A stretch of 64,000 bases of DNA, taken from contig NC_012866.1 in assembly GCF_000026945.1 (NCBI RefSeq), forward strand, positions 930,001 to 994,000, written 5' to 3'. Positions 1 to 10,289 of the stretch are shown piece by piece. A program made the position numbers and the translations under genes. Source of the stretch: Candida dubliniensis CD36. Its lineage: Eukaryota > Ascomycota > Pichiomycetes > Serinales > Debaryomycetaceae. The notes below the pieces were generated by a model. That model had not been told where the DNA came from. It saw only the letters and a list, made by a program, of their open reading frames with translations, and made no database searches. How positions within the stretch are numbered: position 1 is the stretch's first letter; the number at the start of each line of letters is the position of its first letter.

Positions 1-1
1 T

Positions 2-616
2 AGAGCTTTGTTACCGATAACAAAGGTTGAAATACAGTCTATGATTTGTTATTACGGAACTGCACTTAAATTTTTAGATGGGCGAGACGTATTATCTCCT
101 CCATGTCATCCAAGTACGTATTGTGACGACACTTTTACCTTTTTTGCCCAGTTTATATTACCATGTTTATTCAGAAAGGAAGTGAGCAATTTCAATATGC
201 AAATATTACTACAAAATGTCAGAGAATTTCTTGACGATTCCAATCATATATATTATCCCATTTTTAGTAGATTGCCAATTTTAAGCGGATACCCGTTGCT
301 CATTGAAATTGCTCCTCAGTACTTACAGTGCAACTACCTGCCAAACAACTTACAAGGCAAGATCGTTATCACAAATAGGTCTGATGTTGCTGCTATTGTT
401 CTTGGGACTTGCAGCGACAGCCTGTTGTATCAGGTCTTGAATGCATATGGTGAGCTAGAGCAACTCCGTGACACTTCATTTACAGTAGTGGACAATGTTT
501 CCACCGAAGAGGTTGAAACATTTATTGAATTGGTTGGCTTGGCAAATTTGCTATACGTACGAATTAAAGGTGTAAGTTTGAAAGAAGGTGAGGAACCTAG
601 ATTTATAATAGAATAG
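2..616 (+). CDS. 3' part of an unidentified protein-coding gene (5' end outside window)
   Basis: An open frame runs from the window edge to the stop at 614-616, giving about 204 residues. The first in-frame start-like codon is a TTG, which yeast would not normally use, and the frame stays open to base 2, so the true start lies upstream. The visible protein is a mixed, mostly soluble sequence without a membrane segment, signal peptide or motif I recognise. Its C-terminal third is acidic and leucine-rich. It lies 217 bases upstream of the SSQ1-like gene on the same strand. I do not recognise the family and give no function. Coding status is well supported by length and normal amino-acid composition. 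Confidence 0.75.
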   Translation, partial: RALLPITKVEIQSMICYYGTALKFLDGRDVLSPPCHPSTYCDDTFTFFAQFILPCLFRKEVSNFNMQILLQNVREFLDDSNHIYYPIFSRLPILSGYPLLIEIAPQYLQCNYLPNNLQGKIVITNRSDVAAIVLGTCSDSLLYQVLNAYGELEQLRDTSFTVVDNVSTEEVETFIELVGLANLLYVRIKGVSLKEGEEPRFIIE

Positions 617-833
617 AACAAATATAGTAGAGTGTATAGGATGTATGAACACTGTTTCCTGGCCATACGTTTGAAGTGTGTCGCATTGACTTAGTCATTC
701 CACAACAACAACCGCTGCCAAAGCAACCGCAAGCGAAAGATTATAGAAAAAAAAAAAAAAAATTACAACGGACAAGAAAACCGAGTTGTGCCCGCAACTA
801 CTGTTGATCTTGCAACCTTACAACAATTGAAGA

Positions 834-2753
834 ATGCTAAGACAAAATATCGCCCGTATAACATTCAGAAGGTACAAACACCATGTACTTGGAATTGATT
901 TGGGAACAACCAATTCTGCTGTTGCAGTTATGGGATCAGACCAAGAGCCACATATAATTGAAAATGAAGAAGGCAAACGTACTACACCATCAGTTGTGGC
1001 ATTCAGCAAAGAGGGTGAAACATTAGTTGGTCTTCCTGCAAAGAGACAAGCTGTAGTAAATCCCGAAAACACTTTTTTTGCAACAAAGAGATTAATTGGG
1101 AGAAAGTTTGAGGATGCAGAAGTACAAAGGGATTTAAATAATGTCCCTTATAAGATAATCCCTAACAAACAAGGGGATGCAATGTTGTGCTCGCATAGTG
1201 GACAAACCATATCGCCATCTGAAATTGGAGGACTTATTTTACAAAAGTTACAGAAGGTTGCAGAGAATCAGTTGAAAGAAAAGATCAACAATGCTGTTGT
1301 CACTGTTCCAGCATATTTCAATGACTCTCAAAGACAGGCTACAAAGAATTCGGGGAAACTAGTAGGCTTGGATGTATTGCGAGTGATCAATGAGCCGACG
1401 GCTGCAGCATTAGCCTATGGTTGTGACAAGTCGAGGGAGGATGGGATAATTGCAGTATTTGATCTCGGTGGTGGGACATTTGATATATCTATTTTAGAAA
1501 TAGATGAAGGTGTGTTTGAAGTAAGGGCAACAAATGGTAATACCCATTTGGGAGGTGAAGATTTTGACATTGTTATAATGAACTATATCTTGGAAAATTT
1601 CAAAGCGGAAACAAGAATTGATTTATCTAGTGACAGGTTTGCTGTACAACGTATTAGAGAAGCTGCCGAAAAAGCAAAAATAGAGTTAGATCACTCGGAG
1701 GAAACACAAATCAATATACCATTTATATTTCAAGACAAGCACATCAAGCAGACTTTGACATCGGAAGAATTCACCAAGATGGTGATGCCCATTATAGAAA
1801 AGACCATTGATCCAGTCAAACGATGTGTGCGGGATGCTGAGCTAAAGTTCAAGGATATCGATGAAGTTTTGTTAGTTGGTGGTATGACAAGAATGCCCCA
1901 GATTAGGAAAATGGTTCAGGACTTGTTTGGCAAAAAACCAAGTACCGCAGTGAACCCTGACGAGGCAGTTGCGTTAGGTGCAGCAATTCAAGGTGCAGTA
2001 TTATCTGGACAAGTTAAAAATGTGGTATTACTAGATGTTACACCGTTATCTTTAGGGATCGAGACTTACGGGGGAATTTTCACTCCGCTAATACCCCGTA
2101 ACTCTGCTGTTCCAATTAAAAAAGAGCAGATGTTTTCCACCGCTGTAGATGGCCAAACTGGAGTAGAAATAGGTGTCTATCAAGGAGAACGAACATTAGT
2201 CAAAGATAATAAGCATATTGGTCAATTCAAACTATCAAATATCCCTCAAGGGCCAAAGGGGACCCCACAAATTGCCGTGTCTTTTGAAATTGATGCTGAT
2301 GGCATTATAAATGTCACTGCAACAGACAAGACACCGTATCCAAAGGATCTGGAACACTACGGGAAACCAAATACCGTGGCAATACAAGTAACTGAAGTTG
2401 GATTGACCGATGCTGAGGTTGAAAAAATGATCCAAGAAAGTAATCGGAATAAAAGAGCTGACGAGGAAAAGAAACGGTTATATGAACACGCTTCTCGTGC
2501 AGAAATTTTATGTACAGACACCGATACTGCATTGATCCAATTTGGAGAATTGATGGAGGAGGATGAAAAAGTGACAATTAAAGAGTATGCCGATGCCATT
2601 AAACAAATGATCAATGAAATAAGATCGGGAGAAAAGTTGCATCATCCTAATAATCTTAATCAAAAAGTAAACGAGATGCAAAAGGCTTGCATGGAGGCAA
2701 TACAGAAAGTTGCATTAAAGCAGCACCAACTAGCCAAAGAGAGTGAAAATTAG
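834..2753 (+). CDS. SSQ1: Mitochondrial Hsp70, SSQ1-like
   Basis: A 639-residue DnaK-family chaperone. The first 17 residues are Arg-rich with no acidic residue (MLRQNIARITFRRYKHH), as in a mitochondrial presequence, followed directly by the ATP-binding signature GIDLGTTNS. The second phosphate motif (DLGGGTFD) and the third (LLVGGMTRMP) are intact, and the substrate-binding domain and C-terminal lid follow. The sequence is clearly mtHsp70 but has diverged from the very conserved SSC1 type, notably in the beta-sandwich and lid. It also lacks the Asn/Gln-rich SSC1 tail. I therefore favour SSQ1, the specialised chaperone that helps Jac1 and Isu in Fe-S cluster biogenesis. SSC1 itself is less likely. 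A CTG codon at 2349-2351 falls where SSC1 has Ser in a KDS motif, which fits CTG-to-Ser decoding. It is convergent with PRE5. Confidence 0.8.
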   Translation: MLRQNIARITFRRYKHHVLGIDLGTTNSAVAVMGSDQEPHIIENEEGKRTTPSVVAFSKEGETLVGLPAKRQAVVNPENTFFATKRLIGRKFEDAEVQRDLNNVPYKIIPNKQGDAMLCSHSGQTISPSEIGGLILQKLQKVAENQLKEKINNAVVTVPAYFNDSQRQATKNSGKLVGLDVLRVINEPTAAALAYGCDKSREDGIIAVFDLGGGTFDISILEIDEGVFEVRATNGNTHLGGEDFDIVIMNYILENFKAETRIDLSSDRFAVQRIREAAEKAKIELDHSEETQINIPFIFQDKHIKQTLTSEEFTKMVMPIIEKTIDPVKRCVRDAELKFKDIDEVLLVGGMTRMPQIRKMVQDLFGKKPSTAVNPDEAVALGAAIQGAVLSGQVKNVVLLDVTPLSLGIETYGGIFTPLIPRNSAVPIKKEQMFSTAVDGQTGVEIGVYQGERTLVKDNKHIGQFKLSNIPQGPKGTPQIAVSFEIDADGIINVTATDKTPYPKDLEHYGKPNTVAIQVTEVGLTDAEVEKMIQESNRNKRADEEKKRLYEHASRAEILCTDTDTALIQFGELMEEDEKVTIKEYADAIKQMINEIRSGEKLHHPNNLNQKVNEMQKACMEAIQKVALKQHQLAKESEN

Positions 2754-2899
2754 ACATGTATATATAATCATCGAAAAACTACAATTTGTTTTGTATCTTC
2801 TTTTTTTTTTCTGTTTTTGGTTCTATATTTTTCTTGCCCTCCACCCCCAGAAGGCAACTATGTAAGCGTAACCCATGCCCTGCTCTGGTTCTCTCTATA

Positions 2900-3754
2900 T
2901 TACTCATCAGTTTCCATTCTGTCTTCTGCTGGGGCTTCGGTACCTTCTCCTTCTTGGGCTTGGGTTGCATTGCCCTCTTCTTGTTCATCCCCATCATCGT
3001 CATCATCGTCACCATCTCTATTTCTAGCGTTTGAGACGGAATCTAATTTATCCAACCATTGTTGCACATTCTCATCATCATACGACACAAAACTTTGATC
3101 TTTACCAACAATTGAAACACTGGTGTTTTTAAATGTCAATTCAACATCTTGAGACAAAGTATCTCTCAAAGCATATAACCCATGAAGTACTAACTTCTCA
3201 ACATCATCACATTTCTTTATTTCTTCCAAATTTCTTTCTAAATATGTACGAGCTGCTTGAGATCTTGCTCCTATGGCTGCCCCAAAATATTCCAAAACGC
3301 TTCCACTAGGTTGAAACTCAAAAAGGTGGGCTCCTGTTTCATCATATCCAGCAATCAACAATCCAACACCATATGGCCTTGATCCATAACTTTGTGTATT
3401 TTCTTGGGCTTTATCAGCAATTGACAAGACTGCCTTATAAGTTTGAATTGGACGATTGAAAACCATTTTACATTGCATTGCTTGTTTTCTTAAGAAGTTA
3501 GACAAAACTCTAGCATCCGGTGCCAAACCAGCCAATGCCACTCCCATATGATCATCAATTTTTATGATTTTCTTCTGGTAAGATCCTAATTCCTCGGCAT
3601 TTCTTTTTAGAGCCACTAACACAACATAATCATTCGAAGTTAACCCAACAGCTGCACTTCCTTGTTTAATAGCTTCTAAAGCATATTCAACTTGAAATAA
3701 TCTACCTGTAGGTGAATATGTAACAGAATCGTTGTCGTAATTATTTCTAAACAT
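2900..3754 (-). CDS. PRE5: 20S proteasome subunit alpha-6
   Basis: This 284-residue protein begins MFRNNYDNDSVTYSPTGRLF, the N-terminal alpha-subunit signature, and continues with FQVEYALEAIKQGS and the RPYGVGLLIAGYD region, matching yeast Pre5 along its length. Alpha subunits form the outer ring and gate of the 20S core and are not catalytic. The family is usually about 234 residues. This copy has an extra tail from about residue 240 that is strongly acidic (a run of six Asp, then Glu- and Gly-rich sequence ending METDE). The tail carries no recognised domain and resembles in character the acidic tail of alpha-7 (Pre10). The ATG at 3754 matches the conserved N terminus exactly. A PACE-like site lies 80 bases upstream. 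The gene is convergent with SSQ1. Confidence 0.95.
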   Translation of the reverse strand: MFRNNYDNDSVTYSPTGRLFQVEYALEAIKQGSAAVGLTSNDYVVLVALKRNAEELGSYQKKIIKIDDHMGVALAGLAPDARVLSNFLRKQAMQCKMVFNRPIQTYKAVLSIADKAQENTQSYGSRPYGVGLLIAGYDETGAHLFEFQPSGSVLEYFGAAIGARSQAARTYLERNLEEIKKCDDVEKLVLHGLYALRDTLSQDVELTFKNTSVSIVGKDQSFVSYDDENVQQWLDKLDSVSNARNRDGDDDDDDGDEQEEGNATQAQEGEGTEAPAEDRMETDE

Positions 3755-3833
3755 AGTTCAATTGATCTGATCTGGTGGGAGATATGAAATCGTATACAAG
3801 CAAGTTGGTGATATAAATTCACTTTTTCTTCTC

Positions 3834-3842
3834 TTTGCCACT
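3834..3842 (-). promoter_or_regulatory. PACE-like Rpn4 site upstream of PRE5
   Basis: On the minus strand this reads AGTGGCAAA, one mismatch from the budding-yeast proteasome-associated control element GGTGGCAAA bound by Rpn4. It lies about 80 bases before the PRE5 ATG, a usual position. Candida proteasome promoters are reported to prefer a slightly different GGCAAA-containing site, and the core GGCAAA is present here. Confidence 0.45.
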
Positions 3843-4038
3843 GATTATCTGGCGCACACCAAAAACTCAAATAGAGAGAGAAAAAAAAAAAAATTGAGTA
3901 AACAACGACAGGTAGTGTACTTACTACGATTATGAAGGAGACTCCATCAAGAGGTTTCAACCTAAATGAAAACTCTTGTCAAATATGCTGTATTGTAATT
4001 TGTGTACACTGTATTTTTGTTACTTCTTCTATACTAAC

Positions 4039-6981
4039 TTACATTATCTCTCTTAATTTTTCGACGGTGTAACTGTCATTCAATTGAATAAAATTGTTGA
4101 AATCGGCATCACCCAACTGTTGTCTCAAACCACTCATACATTCCTTTAAAAGCAGTAAAAGATTCACAGAATAAACCCGATCAAACTGATCTAATAATGC
4201 ATGGTATCTCAATTTTTCACCGTTTGCTTTGATATCAGGGTCCAAATAAGAATAATCATCAATATCATCATAAATCAAGTTGGAATTGTATGAATCACAT
4301 CGTCCACTTGCATCTTCATTTACTTCTTCCAAGAAGAACAAAGTGTTTTTAATTATCTTGGGAGACAACTCCCACAACACCTCTATTCTTTGCGGAACGG
4401 AATAAGACAAAACAGAAAGCAACCCCAACAAATTAATCTTTTTGTTTCTTGGGTTCCCATTGTGGTTGTAATACTCTAACCATCTCTCAAAAAACAATTT
4501 CAAGTCAACAGAAGTGACATCTAAAATTTTAAGAAAATACTCTCTCACGGCAATTCTTGAAAACAATAAATACATTCTAGCAATTAAAAAGTTGCTCATG
4601 TTATCATCCAACACATAGCGAACCATGGAGTTGAATAGACCACTTGAAACAATTCTATCTATCATCTCGTCTCTTGGATTGATCAACAATATATCCATCA
4701 ACACAATAAAAATGGCATACGCATCATCTCTCATTTTACTTAGATAGTCCCCAATAACTTGGAATATTTCTGACGCCAAATCTTCAGAAAATACAGCTGG
4801 GGCATACAAGGCATAACTTCTGATAATTGACATGATTGTTGGAAGAATCTCAGTTGAGTTTCTTAATCCAACTGGGATCAATTGAAACAATTCCACCAAC
4901 TCTGAATTCAAATTCTGTGTGACAGGACAAAATTGCAACAAGGCTAGCCATAAATCATATCCATCCTCAGAGACAAGCAAATAAATATCCAGATTTTCAG
5001 AACAACATGCCCTGATGAGAGGAATGGCAATCTGGTGTGTTTCTATAGAATTCTCATTTAACGATACAACCAAACTTCTCAATAACCTCAATAATGACGT
5101 CTTGATGATCTGCTCGTTTTCAGTAGTTTCCCAATTTGGAGGAATGATTTGCAAAATATCAAGCAACGTTTGATAATCAACCAATGGGTTACACTTTTCA
5201 ATGACTTTAGACAATGTGTTTAGCATGTATAATTTGGATTCTGTAAACTTGAATTCATCAAGCAACCCAATAATCAACTTAACAAAATCATTTAAAAACG
5301 GTTGAAAATCAGTTTTGCTGAAATCCCAATCGTCTACAACAGCACACAATGCTTGAACAGCTGAAATCTTGACAATCTTATCATTGATCTTATTTGTTGG
5401 TTGTAAGAAATTTAACAATAACTTGTAGATGGATACTCTCAGTTCTCTTGAACATTGGATACTGACCCATTCTGAAATAATTAAGCAAACTCTTCGTTTT
5501 AAGATCTTGTTTTCAACTAAGTCATTCTTCAACCCTTCTGGTATAAAAACGGTTTCCAACAAATTATCAAAATTCACATGATCACTAATGGCGTGCCCCG
5601 AAAGTTGGAAAGTACACAATATAGAGTCTCTGATCAAGATCTTGTCAACAGACGCATTTTCCATCAATCCAGTGCTAATCTTATTCAAAACAAACTCAGC
5701 TAGGAAGTCTGGAAAATATTTAATCAAATCTTGATAAAAGTTTTCTGCACAAGGACGGATTTGATACTCCCAACTAGATGAAAACTCTTCATTACACCAT
5801 TCTTCTGGGTCAAGCAACCAACTTTCCAAATCCGATGGCTTCAATCGAAGGTACCAATTTATTACAAGGTCGCAAAGGTTCTGAATTAAATCAGGAGTGA
5901 AAAAATGACCAGATAATTTGTTTCTAGCTGTCTGAACTTCCATTTTGTCGTTTTTTTGTTTTAAAGTGACCGCGCCGGCTCTATAAATATATGCCAAAAC
6001 TTTCTTCAATATACTAAAACTCCGCAAAGCCAAAATTTCCCAAAAATCGTTTTCTTCAGATGAATTGTAGATCACTTCAGCTTTTTGCTCTAATATCGAA
6101 AGAAATGTTGTGAGTATTTTTTCACAACAAGGCAACAATATAAAGCTAGTGGGGTTTGTTTTGATCAATGATACGTATAGCTTGCTATAGCACTTGACAT
6201 ACCGTTCCAACAAATCTGTGTTAAATTTATCATGTTCCAGCACTATCATTTGCAAATGGTCAATTGTATTGTTTAAAAATTCAACAATGTCGTGGTCCTT
6301 GTGTGGTTGCTCAAAACCTTCAGGTATAATTCGCCTCAAATTTTTCAAGCACAAATAACAGATCTGCATTATAGTGAAATCCAAATTTGATGTCCACATA
6401 GTGAAGAACTTTGAATACAATTTGACCAAGACATTGACAACAATTGGTGCCTTTGCTTGCATAGCATGGCGTGCTCTTCCAATTTTAACTGTCGACAATG
6501 TTTTTATAATCCGATTCAAAATAATCAACATATTATTTGTGGCCACGAGATTATTCTCAACAAAAACGTATTTCTCCAAACTGCTAATTATATCATCAAA
6601 CAAATTTGGCCAATCCAGGGGGAAGTCAAATCGGGCAATTTTTGAAATCGAATATGCATTTTGTAACATCAATTGGTTATTCTTTTCATTTATCAAATCC
6701 ATACTTTTTGCAATTATTTGTTGTTTTTCCTGTTTTTGAATAGAGTTGTTTCGTGAACTCTTCCAATATTTATCAACACCATTTTTGAAACAAATTATCG
6801 CCAACCAACGGATTTGTAAAGGTAGCTCGGTGTTCAAATACACTTCTTGTAATAAATAATGGTATCCAGGAACAATTTCCCAATTCTTCAATTGAGCCTC
6901 TGCATTCTGTTGTTCTAAACTTCTTTCTGATTTACTTGCAAAAGTCAAAACAGACACCAAATTTTGATTGTTTAACTCCAT
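4039..6981 (-). CDS. KAP120: Karyopherin/importin-beta family nuclear transport receptor Kap120
   Basis: A 980-residue all-helical HEAT-repeat protein. The N-terminal region carries the importin-beta N-terminal domain pattern (residues about 20-100, including QIRWLAIICFKNGVDKYW), very close to yeast Kap120. Later segments such as SKIARFDFPLDWPNLFDDI are also shared. Kap120 imports ribosome-assembly factors and other cargoes into the nucleus. The open frame extends 29 codons upstream to a non-ATG codon through a poly-Lys stretch. I chose the ATG at 6981 because MELNNQNLVSVL matches the family N terminus and the upstream part is low complexity. The 260-base gap to NPT1 carries A-rich tracts. 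Confidence 0.93.
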   Translation of the reverse strand: MELNNQNLVSVLTFASKSERSLEQQNAEAQLKNWEIVPGYHYLLQEVYLNTELPLQIRWLAIICFKNGVDKYWKSSRNNSIQKQEKQQIIAKSMDLINEKNNQLMLQNAYSISKIARFDFPLDWPNLFDDIISSLEKYVFVENNLVATNNMLIILNRIIKTLSTVKIGRARHAMQAKAPIVVNVLVKLYSKFFTMWTSNLDFTIMQICYLCLKNLRRIIPEGFEQPHKDHDIVEFLNNTIDHLQMIVLEHDKFNTDLLERYVKCYSKLYVSLIKTNPTSFILLPCCEKILTTFLSILEQKAEVIYNSSEENDFWEILALRSFSILKKVLAYIYRAGAVTLKQKNDKMEVQTARNKLSGHFFTPDLIQNLCDLVINWYLRLKPSDLESWLLDPEEWCNEEFSSSWEYQIRPCAENFYQDLIKYFPDFLAEFVLNKISTGLMENASVDKILIRDSILCTFQLSGHAISDHVNFDNLLETVFIPEGLKNDLVENKILKRRVCLIISEWVSIQCSRELRVSIYKLLLNFLQPTNKINDKIVKISAVQALCAVVDDWDFSKTDFQPFLNDFVKLIIGLLDEFKFTESKLYMLNTLSKVIEKCNPLVDYQTLLDILQIIPPNWETTENEQIIKTSLLRLLRSLVVSLNENSIETHQIAIPLIRACCSENLDIYLLVSEDGYDLWLALLQFCPVTQNLNSELVELFQLIPVGLRNSTEILPTIMSIIRSYALYAPAVFSEDLASEIFQVIGDYLSKMRDDAYAIFIVLMDILLINPRDEMIDRIVSSGLFNSMVRYVLDDNMSNFLIARMYLLFSRIAVREYFLKILDVTSVDLKLFFERWLEYYNHNGNPRNKKINLLGLLSVLSYSVPQRIEVLWELSPKIIKNTLFFLEEVNEDASGRCDSYNSNLIYDDIDDYSYLDPDIKANGEKLRYHALLDQFDRVYSVNLLLLLKECMSGLRQQLGDADFNNFIQLNDSYTVEKLREIM

Positions 6982-7241
6982 CCTTAATAATGCCAAGTTA
7001 CAAGATATTTTTCTTTTTTTTTTTTTTTTCAAAATTATATGTGTTTGTTTATTTAAATTGTACCTCAACGTTTCATAAGTATAACAATCTCGAACTAGTT
7101 TTGCCAGAAGTGCTTACTGTTCGGATAAAAAAAGTATACTCATCTAGTCATTCGGAAAAGAGAGAGAAAAAAAAAAAGAAGAATCATTCAACTGTTTGGT
7201 AGGGCTTACACACATTAAATTCGAATACTATACACGACCCC

Positions 7242-8507
7242 CTACTTAGTCCATCTATGGGTTTCGTCTCCTTCAGACCATGTCTGCTCTGTATATCCCA
7301 ATTCTCGTTTGACTCTATCAACAGTGGCTTGATCACCCATATTCTTTCCAATATTGTCACTAATTTTAATGGCTGGCTTGCCATTTGCCTCCTTAATTTT
7401 AATGACAATGTTCATTGGCTGAGACTTTTCACCATTTGACAACTTATTGAAATCGTTTGTGAAAAACGTACCAATTCCAAAAGTGCTAATCAATCCCAAT
7501 TTATCTGCTGTATTTTTGTATTTTAAACATTTTTCAACGTTCAAGGAGTCACTGAAACAAATGATCTTGCTATTTTTCGCTATACCCAATTTTTCGTAGT
7601 GGCCAGCTATTTTCTCAGCATACAATTCAGGATCCCCCGAATCTTGTCTAACACCAGCGTATTCATTCACATAAGGAGCAACAAACATTGTCAAGTAGTT
7701 GTCTGTTCCAAAAGTATCTGTCAAGGCCAACCCTGCATATTTAGCACCAAAGGTATCGATCCAATAATCCATGGCCAATTTATTTGCATGAACATAATCT
7801 TGTGTGATTGATGCGATTCCCATATACCATTCATGTGCAACAGTGCCAATGGGTGGTAAATCATATTTCATAGCAAAATAAACGTTCGATGTACCAGCGA
7901 TGAACTTTGATTGTGTTTCTATTTGCACATCTTTGATTGCCTTGATAACAATTTCTTGTGACTCATATGATCTTCTTCTTCTAGTTCCAAATTCACTGAA
8001 ATTACATTCATTGGTAATAAGTTCCTTGGTCTTTTCTTGTGCTAAAGCGTACTGCCCTTCGTAATTCCAGTCAGTGTCAACAAACTTAAAATACGCTTCG
8101 GACACTAATGCCAATAATGGAATCTCGTAAAGTATAGTATCATTCCACTTACCAATAATTTCCAACTCAAAGTCATCATTATTGTTATCCAAGTACTTGA
8201 TCTGTGACGAAGGGTCCAACTTGAAGTCAACCAAATATTCTAAATACTCGGATGGTAATTGTGGCAACACTTTGTGCAAATACAGAATCTCTTCAGCAGA
8301 AAATCTTAAATTGCCCAAATAATCAATTTGCTTTTTCAACCACGATATAGCTTTGCCATTCAATTTCAATTGAGGAGTTCTATTTGTATATCTGTATTTC
8401 ACAGGGACATCAGGAAACTGCTTATTGACTGCTGCATGCATAAACAATTTGTATAAATCCGTATCCAACAAGGATTTAATGACTGGCTTATCAGCATTTC
8501 CATTCAT
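7242..8507 (-). CDS. NPT1: Nicotinate phosphoribosyltransferase
   Basis: A 421-residue enzyme that joins nicotinate and PRPP to make nicotinate mononucleotide, using ATP, in the NAD+ salvage (Preiss-Handler) pathway. The family N terminus [14 protein letters not shown] is followed by the [11 protein letters not shown] motif (about 170-180) and [11 protein letters not shown] with His225, which corresponds to the phosphorylated catalytic histidine. The RQDSGDP and SDSLNVEK loops and the C-terminal [11 protein letters not shown] are also present. Length matches the yeast enzyme (429). The frame begins at a TTG three codons upstream, so the first real ATG at 8507 is used. It is divergent from HLJ1 across a 529-base spacer. 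Confidence 0.96.
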   Translation of the reverse strand: MNGNADKPVIKSLLDTDLYKLFMHAAVNKQFPDVPVKYRYTNRTPQLKLNGKAISWLKKQIDYLGNLRFSAEEILYLHKVLPQLPSEYLEYLVDFKLDPSSQIKYLDNNNDDFELEIIGKWNDTILYEIPLLALVSEAYFKFVDTDWNYEGQYALAQEKTKELITNECNFSEFGTRRRRSYESQEIVIKAIKDVQIETQSKFIAGTSNVYFAMKYDLPPIGTVAHEWYMGIASITQDYVHANKLAMDYWIDTFGAKYAGLALTDTFGTDNYLTMFVAPYVNEYAGVRQDSGDPELYAEKIAGHYEKLGIAKNSKIICFSDSLNVEKCLKYKNTADKLGLISTFGIGTFFTNDFNKLSNGEKSQPMNIVIKIKEANGKPAIKISDNIGKNMGDQATVDRVKRELGYTEQTWSEGDETHRWTK

Positions 8508-9036
8508 AGTCAACAACTGTTACTTATTTTGCTTCAATGATAGGAGGAAAAATATTTGCTGAAGTAACTAGATTTGGATAGTATAGATTGCTAGTTTTTT
8601 TTTTAAAAAAACGTTGAGCTTTTGATAAAGCTAGTTCGGCACGGGCACGGGCAGGAGAAAAAGAAAACGAATCCTGCCAGAATGCTAAAAAAGAGTTAAA
8701 CTTTTTTGGGCCCAAATGGAAGGAAAAAAAAGGGCCAGAAGTTTGAACATCTACCTCTACCCAACAAATAATTAGCATATAGATGTTGAGCATTATGTGA
8801 ATGATATAAATCATACTAGAGGCTCACTATCTTAAAAAGCATTTCAAATTTTCATATTTTGTAAGATCATGGGTTTCCATTGATAACACCTAATTTTCTT
8901 TTTTTGCCTCTCGTAACGTAAAAGTTGTGTTAAGATTGAGAACAGAAATTTTTTTTTTTTTTTTTCTCTGTTGTTCTCTGCACTTTTCCATTTGACATAA
9001 CAAGTGTTCAATATATTTTATGATAAACATTACATT
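8508..9036. other. Divergent promoter region between NPT1 and HLJ1
   Basis: No gene is seen in these 529 bases. The stretch holds a G/C-rich block with a tandem gcacgg repeat near 8639-8652 and a long T tract at about 8950-8965, just upstream of HLJ1. Both are typical of yeast promoters. I see no tRNA or other RNA gene. Confidence 0.6.
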
Positions 9037-10038
9037 ATGTCTTCATCCTATACAAAAGAGCAAGAATCAATAGTGTTAAAAGTATTGTCGTACAAGCCTC
9101 ATCAGTTTTATGAAATATTGTCGGTGGAGAAATCCGCCAGTGATGGCGAAATAAAAAAATCGTACAGGAAACTAGCAATAAAGTGCCATCCTGATAAAAA
9201 CCCTCATCCAAGATCATCGGAAGCTTTCAAGATATTGAACAAAGCATGGGAGGTGTTGAGTGATCCACAAAAGAAGAAGATATTTGACCAAACTGGTTCA
9301 GACCCAACCTCGAGAATCAATAACTCCAGCGCGGCGTCTGGTGGGTTTACAAGTAGTTCATTTTCTGGAAGATCTGGGTTTGCAAATAATCCGTTCGAAG
9401 ATGAATTGTTCAATATGTTTTTTGGTGGTGGTGGCGGCGGTCCACGGGGCAGTCCTTTTGCATCAGGGCCAACATTCACATTTGGTGGAAATGGATTCAC
9501 ATTCCAATCATTTGGAAATGGGGGTGCTGATCCATTCATGAGGCACAGAAGAACAACAAGAAGACCCAGGGCCCAATCGCCCAATGGAATGGGACAAACT
9601 GGTCCTAATGGAGAAGAACAACCACCATCTTTGTTTGAAGCATTAAAGGGTCTATTACCTATTTTGATGCTTTTAATTGTGCCAATATTGTCAACCATAT
9701 TTTCGAGCGACACGTCGCCAGAGTATTCTTTTGTTCCATCTCAGGAATACAATATACAAAGAAATACACCTAAGTATAATATACCATTTTATGTTACTGA
9801 CAAATTCCAAGAAAAACATGGTTCGAAGTCCAAAAGACAATTAAGAAATTACGACTCCAAAGTAGAAAACTTGTTTATATCAGATAAGCGTGCCAAGTGT
9901 TCAAAGGAGCAAATACACAAAGACCAATTGATTGAAGATGCATATGGCTGGTTTAGCGTTGATAACGAGAAATTGCAGCGGGCAGAAAATTTCCCAACAC
10001 CAAATTGTGACATATTGAAAGGCTTAAATTTACTTTAG
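9037..10038 (+). CDS. HLJ1: ER membrane J-protein (DNAJB12/14 type), Hlj1
   Basis: A 333-residue protein with an N-terminal J domain at residues about 22-87, HPD at 51-53, then a Gly/Phe/Ser-rich linker. A hydrophobic segment (about 204-223, LLPILMLLIVPILS) is the single membrane anchor. The remaining ~105 residues match the DUF1977 domain found after the membrane anchor in DNAJB12/14. Yeast Hlj1 (224 residues) ends just after its membrane anchor, so this orthologue keeps a domain S. cerevisiae has lost. Hlj1 is tail-anchored in the ER with a cytosolic J domain and helps cytosolic Hsp70 in ER-associated degradation. The open frame starts at a GTG 11 codons earlier; the first ATG is at 9037. 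Confidence 0.9.
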   Translation: MSSSYTKEQESIVLKVLSYKPHQFYEILSVEKSASDGEIKKSYRKLAIKCHPDKNPHPRSSEAFKILNKAWEVLSDPQKKKIFDQTGSDPTSRINNSSAASGGFTSSSFSGRSGFANNPFEDELFNMFFGGGGGGPRGSPFASGPTFTFGGNGFTFQSFGNGGADPFMRHRRTTRRPRAQSPNGMGQTGPNGEEQPPSLFEALKGLLPILMLLIVPILSTIFSSDTSPEYSFVPSQEYNIQRNTPKYNIPFYVTDKFQEKHGSKSKRQLRNYDSKVENLFISDKRAKCSKEQIHKDQLIEDAYGWFSVDNEKLQRAENFPTPNCDILKGLNLL

Positions 10039-10289
10039 AGAATGGTCTAGTTAATACAATATAAATTCATGTAACGTTGAAGAATAAACTAGGGACAGAG
10101 CGAATCTCTAAATCAATGAGGATTTCGGTCTTCTTTGTTGTATAGTGTTGATTCTGGGTTGCAAAAGTCAAGATAAAGGAAATGCAAAAATCAACACACC
10201 ACTCTTTTTCTAAGACAACCACACGTTAGTCTTTTGTTTTTTTTTTTTTTTGTTTTTGTTTTTTTAACTTTATTTTTGATTCTTGGTTG

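Noticed and set aside
6982..7068. Longer N terminus for KAP120
   Set aside because: The extra 29 codons begin at a non-ATG codon and pass through a poly-Lys tract, while MELNNQ at 6981 matches the family start.
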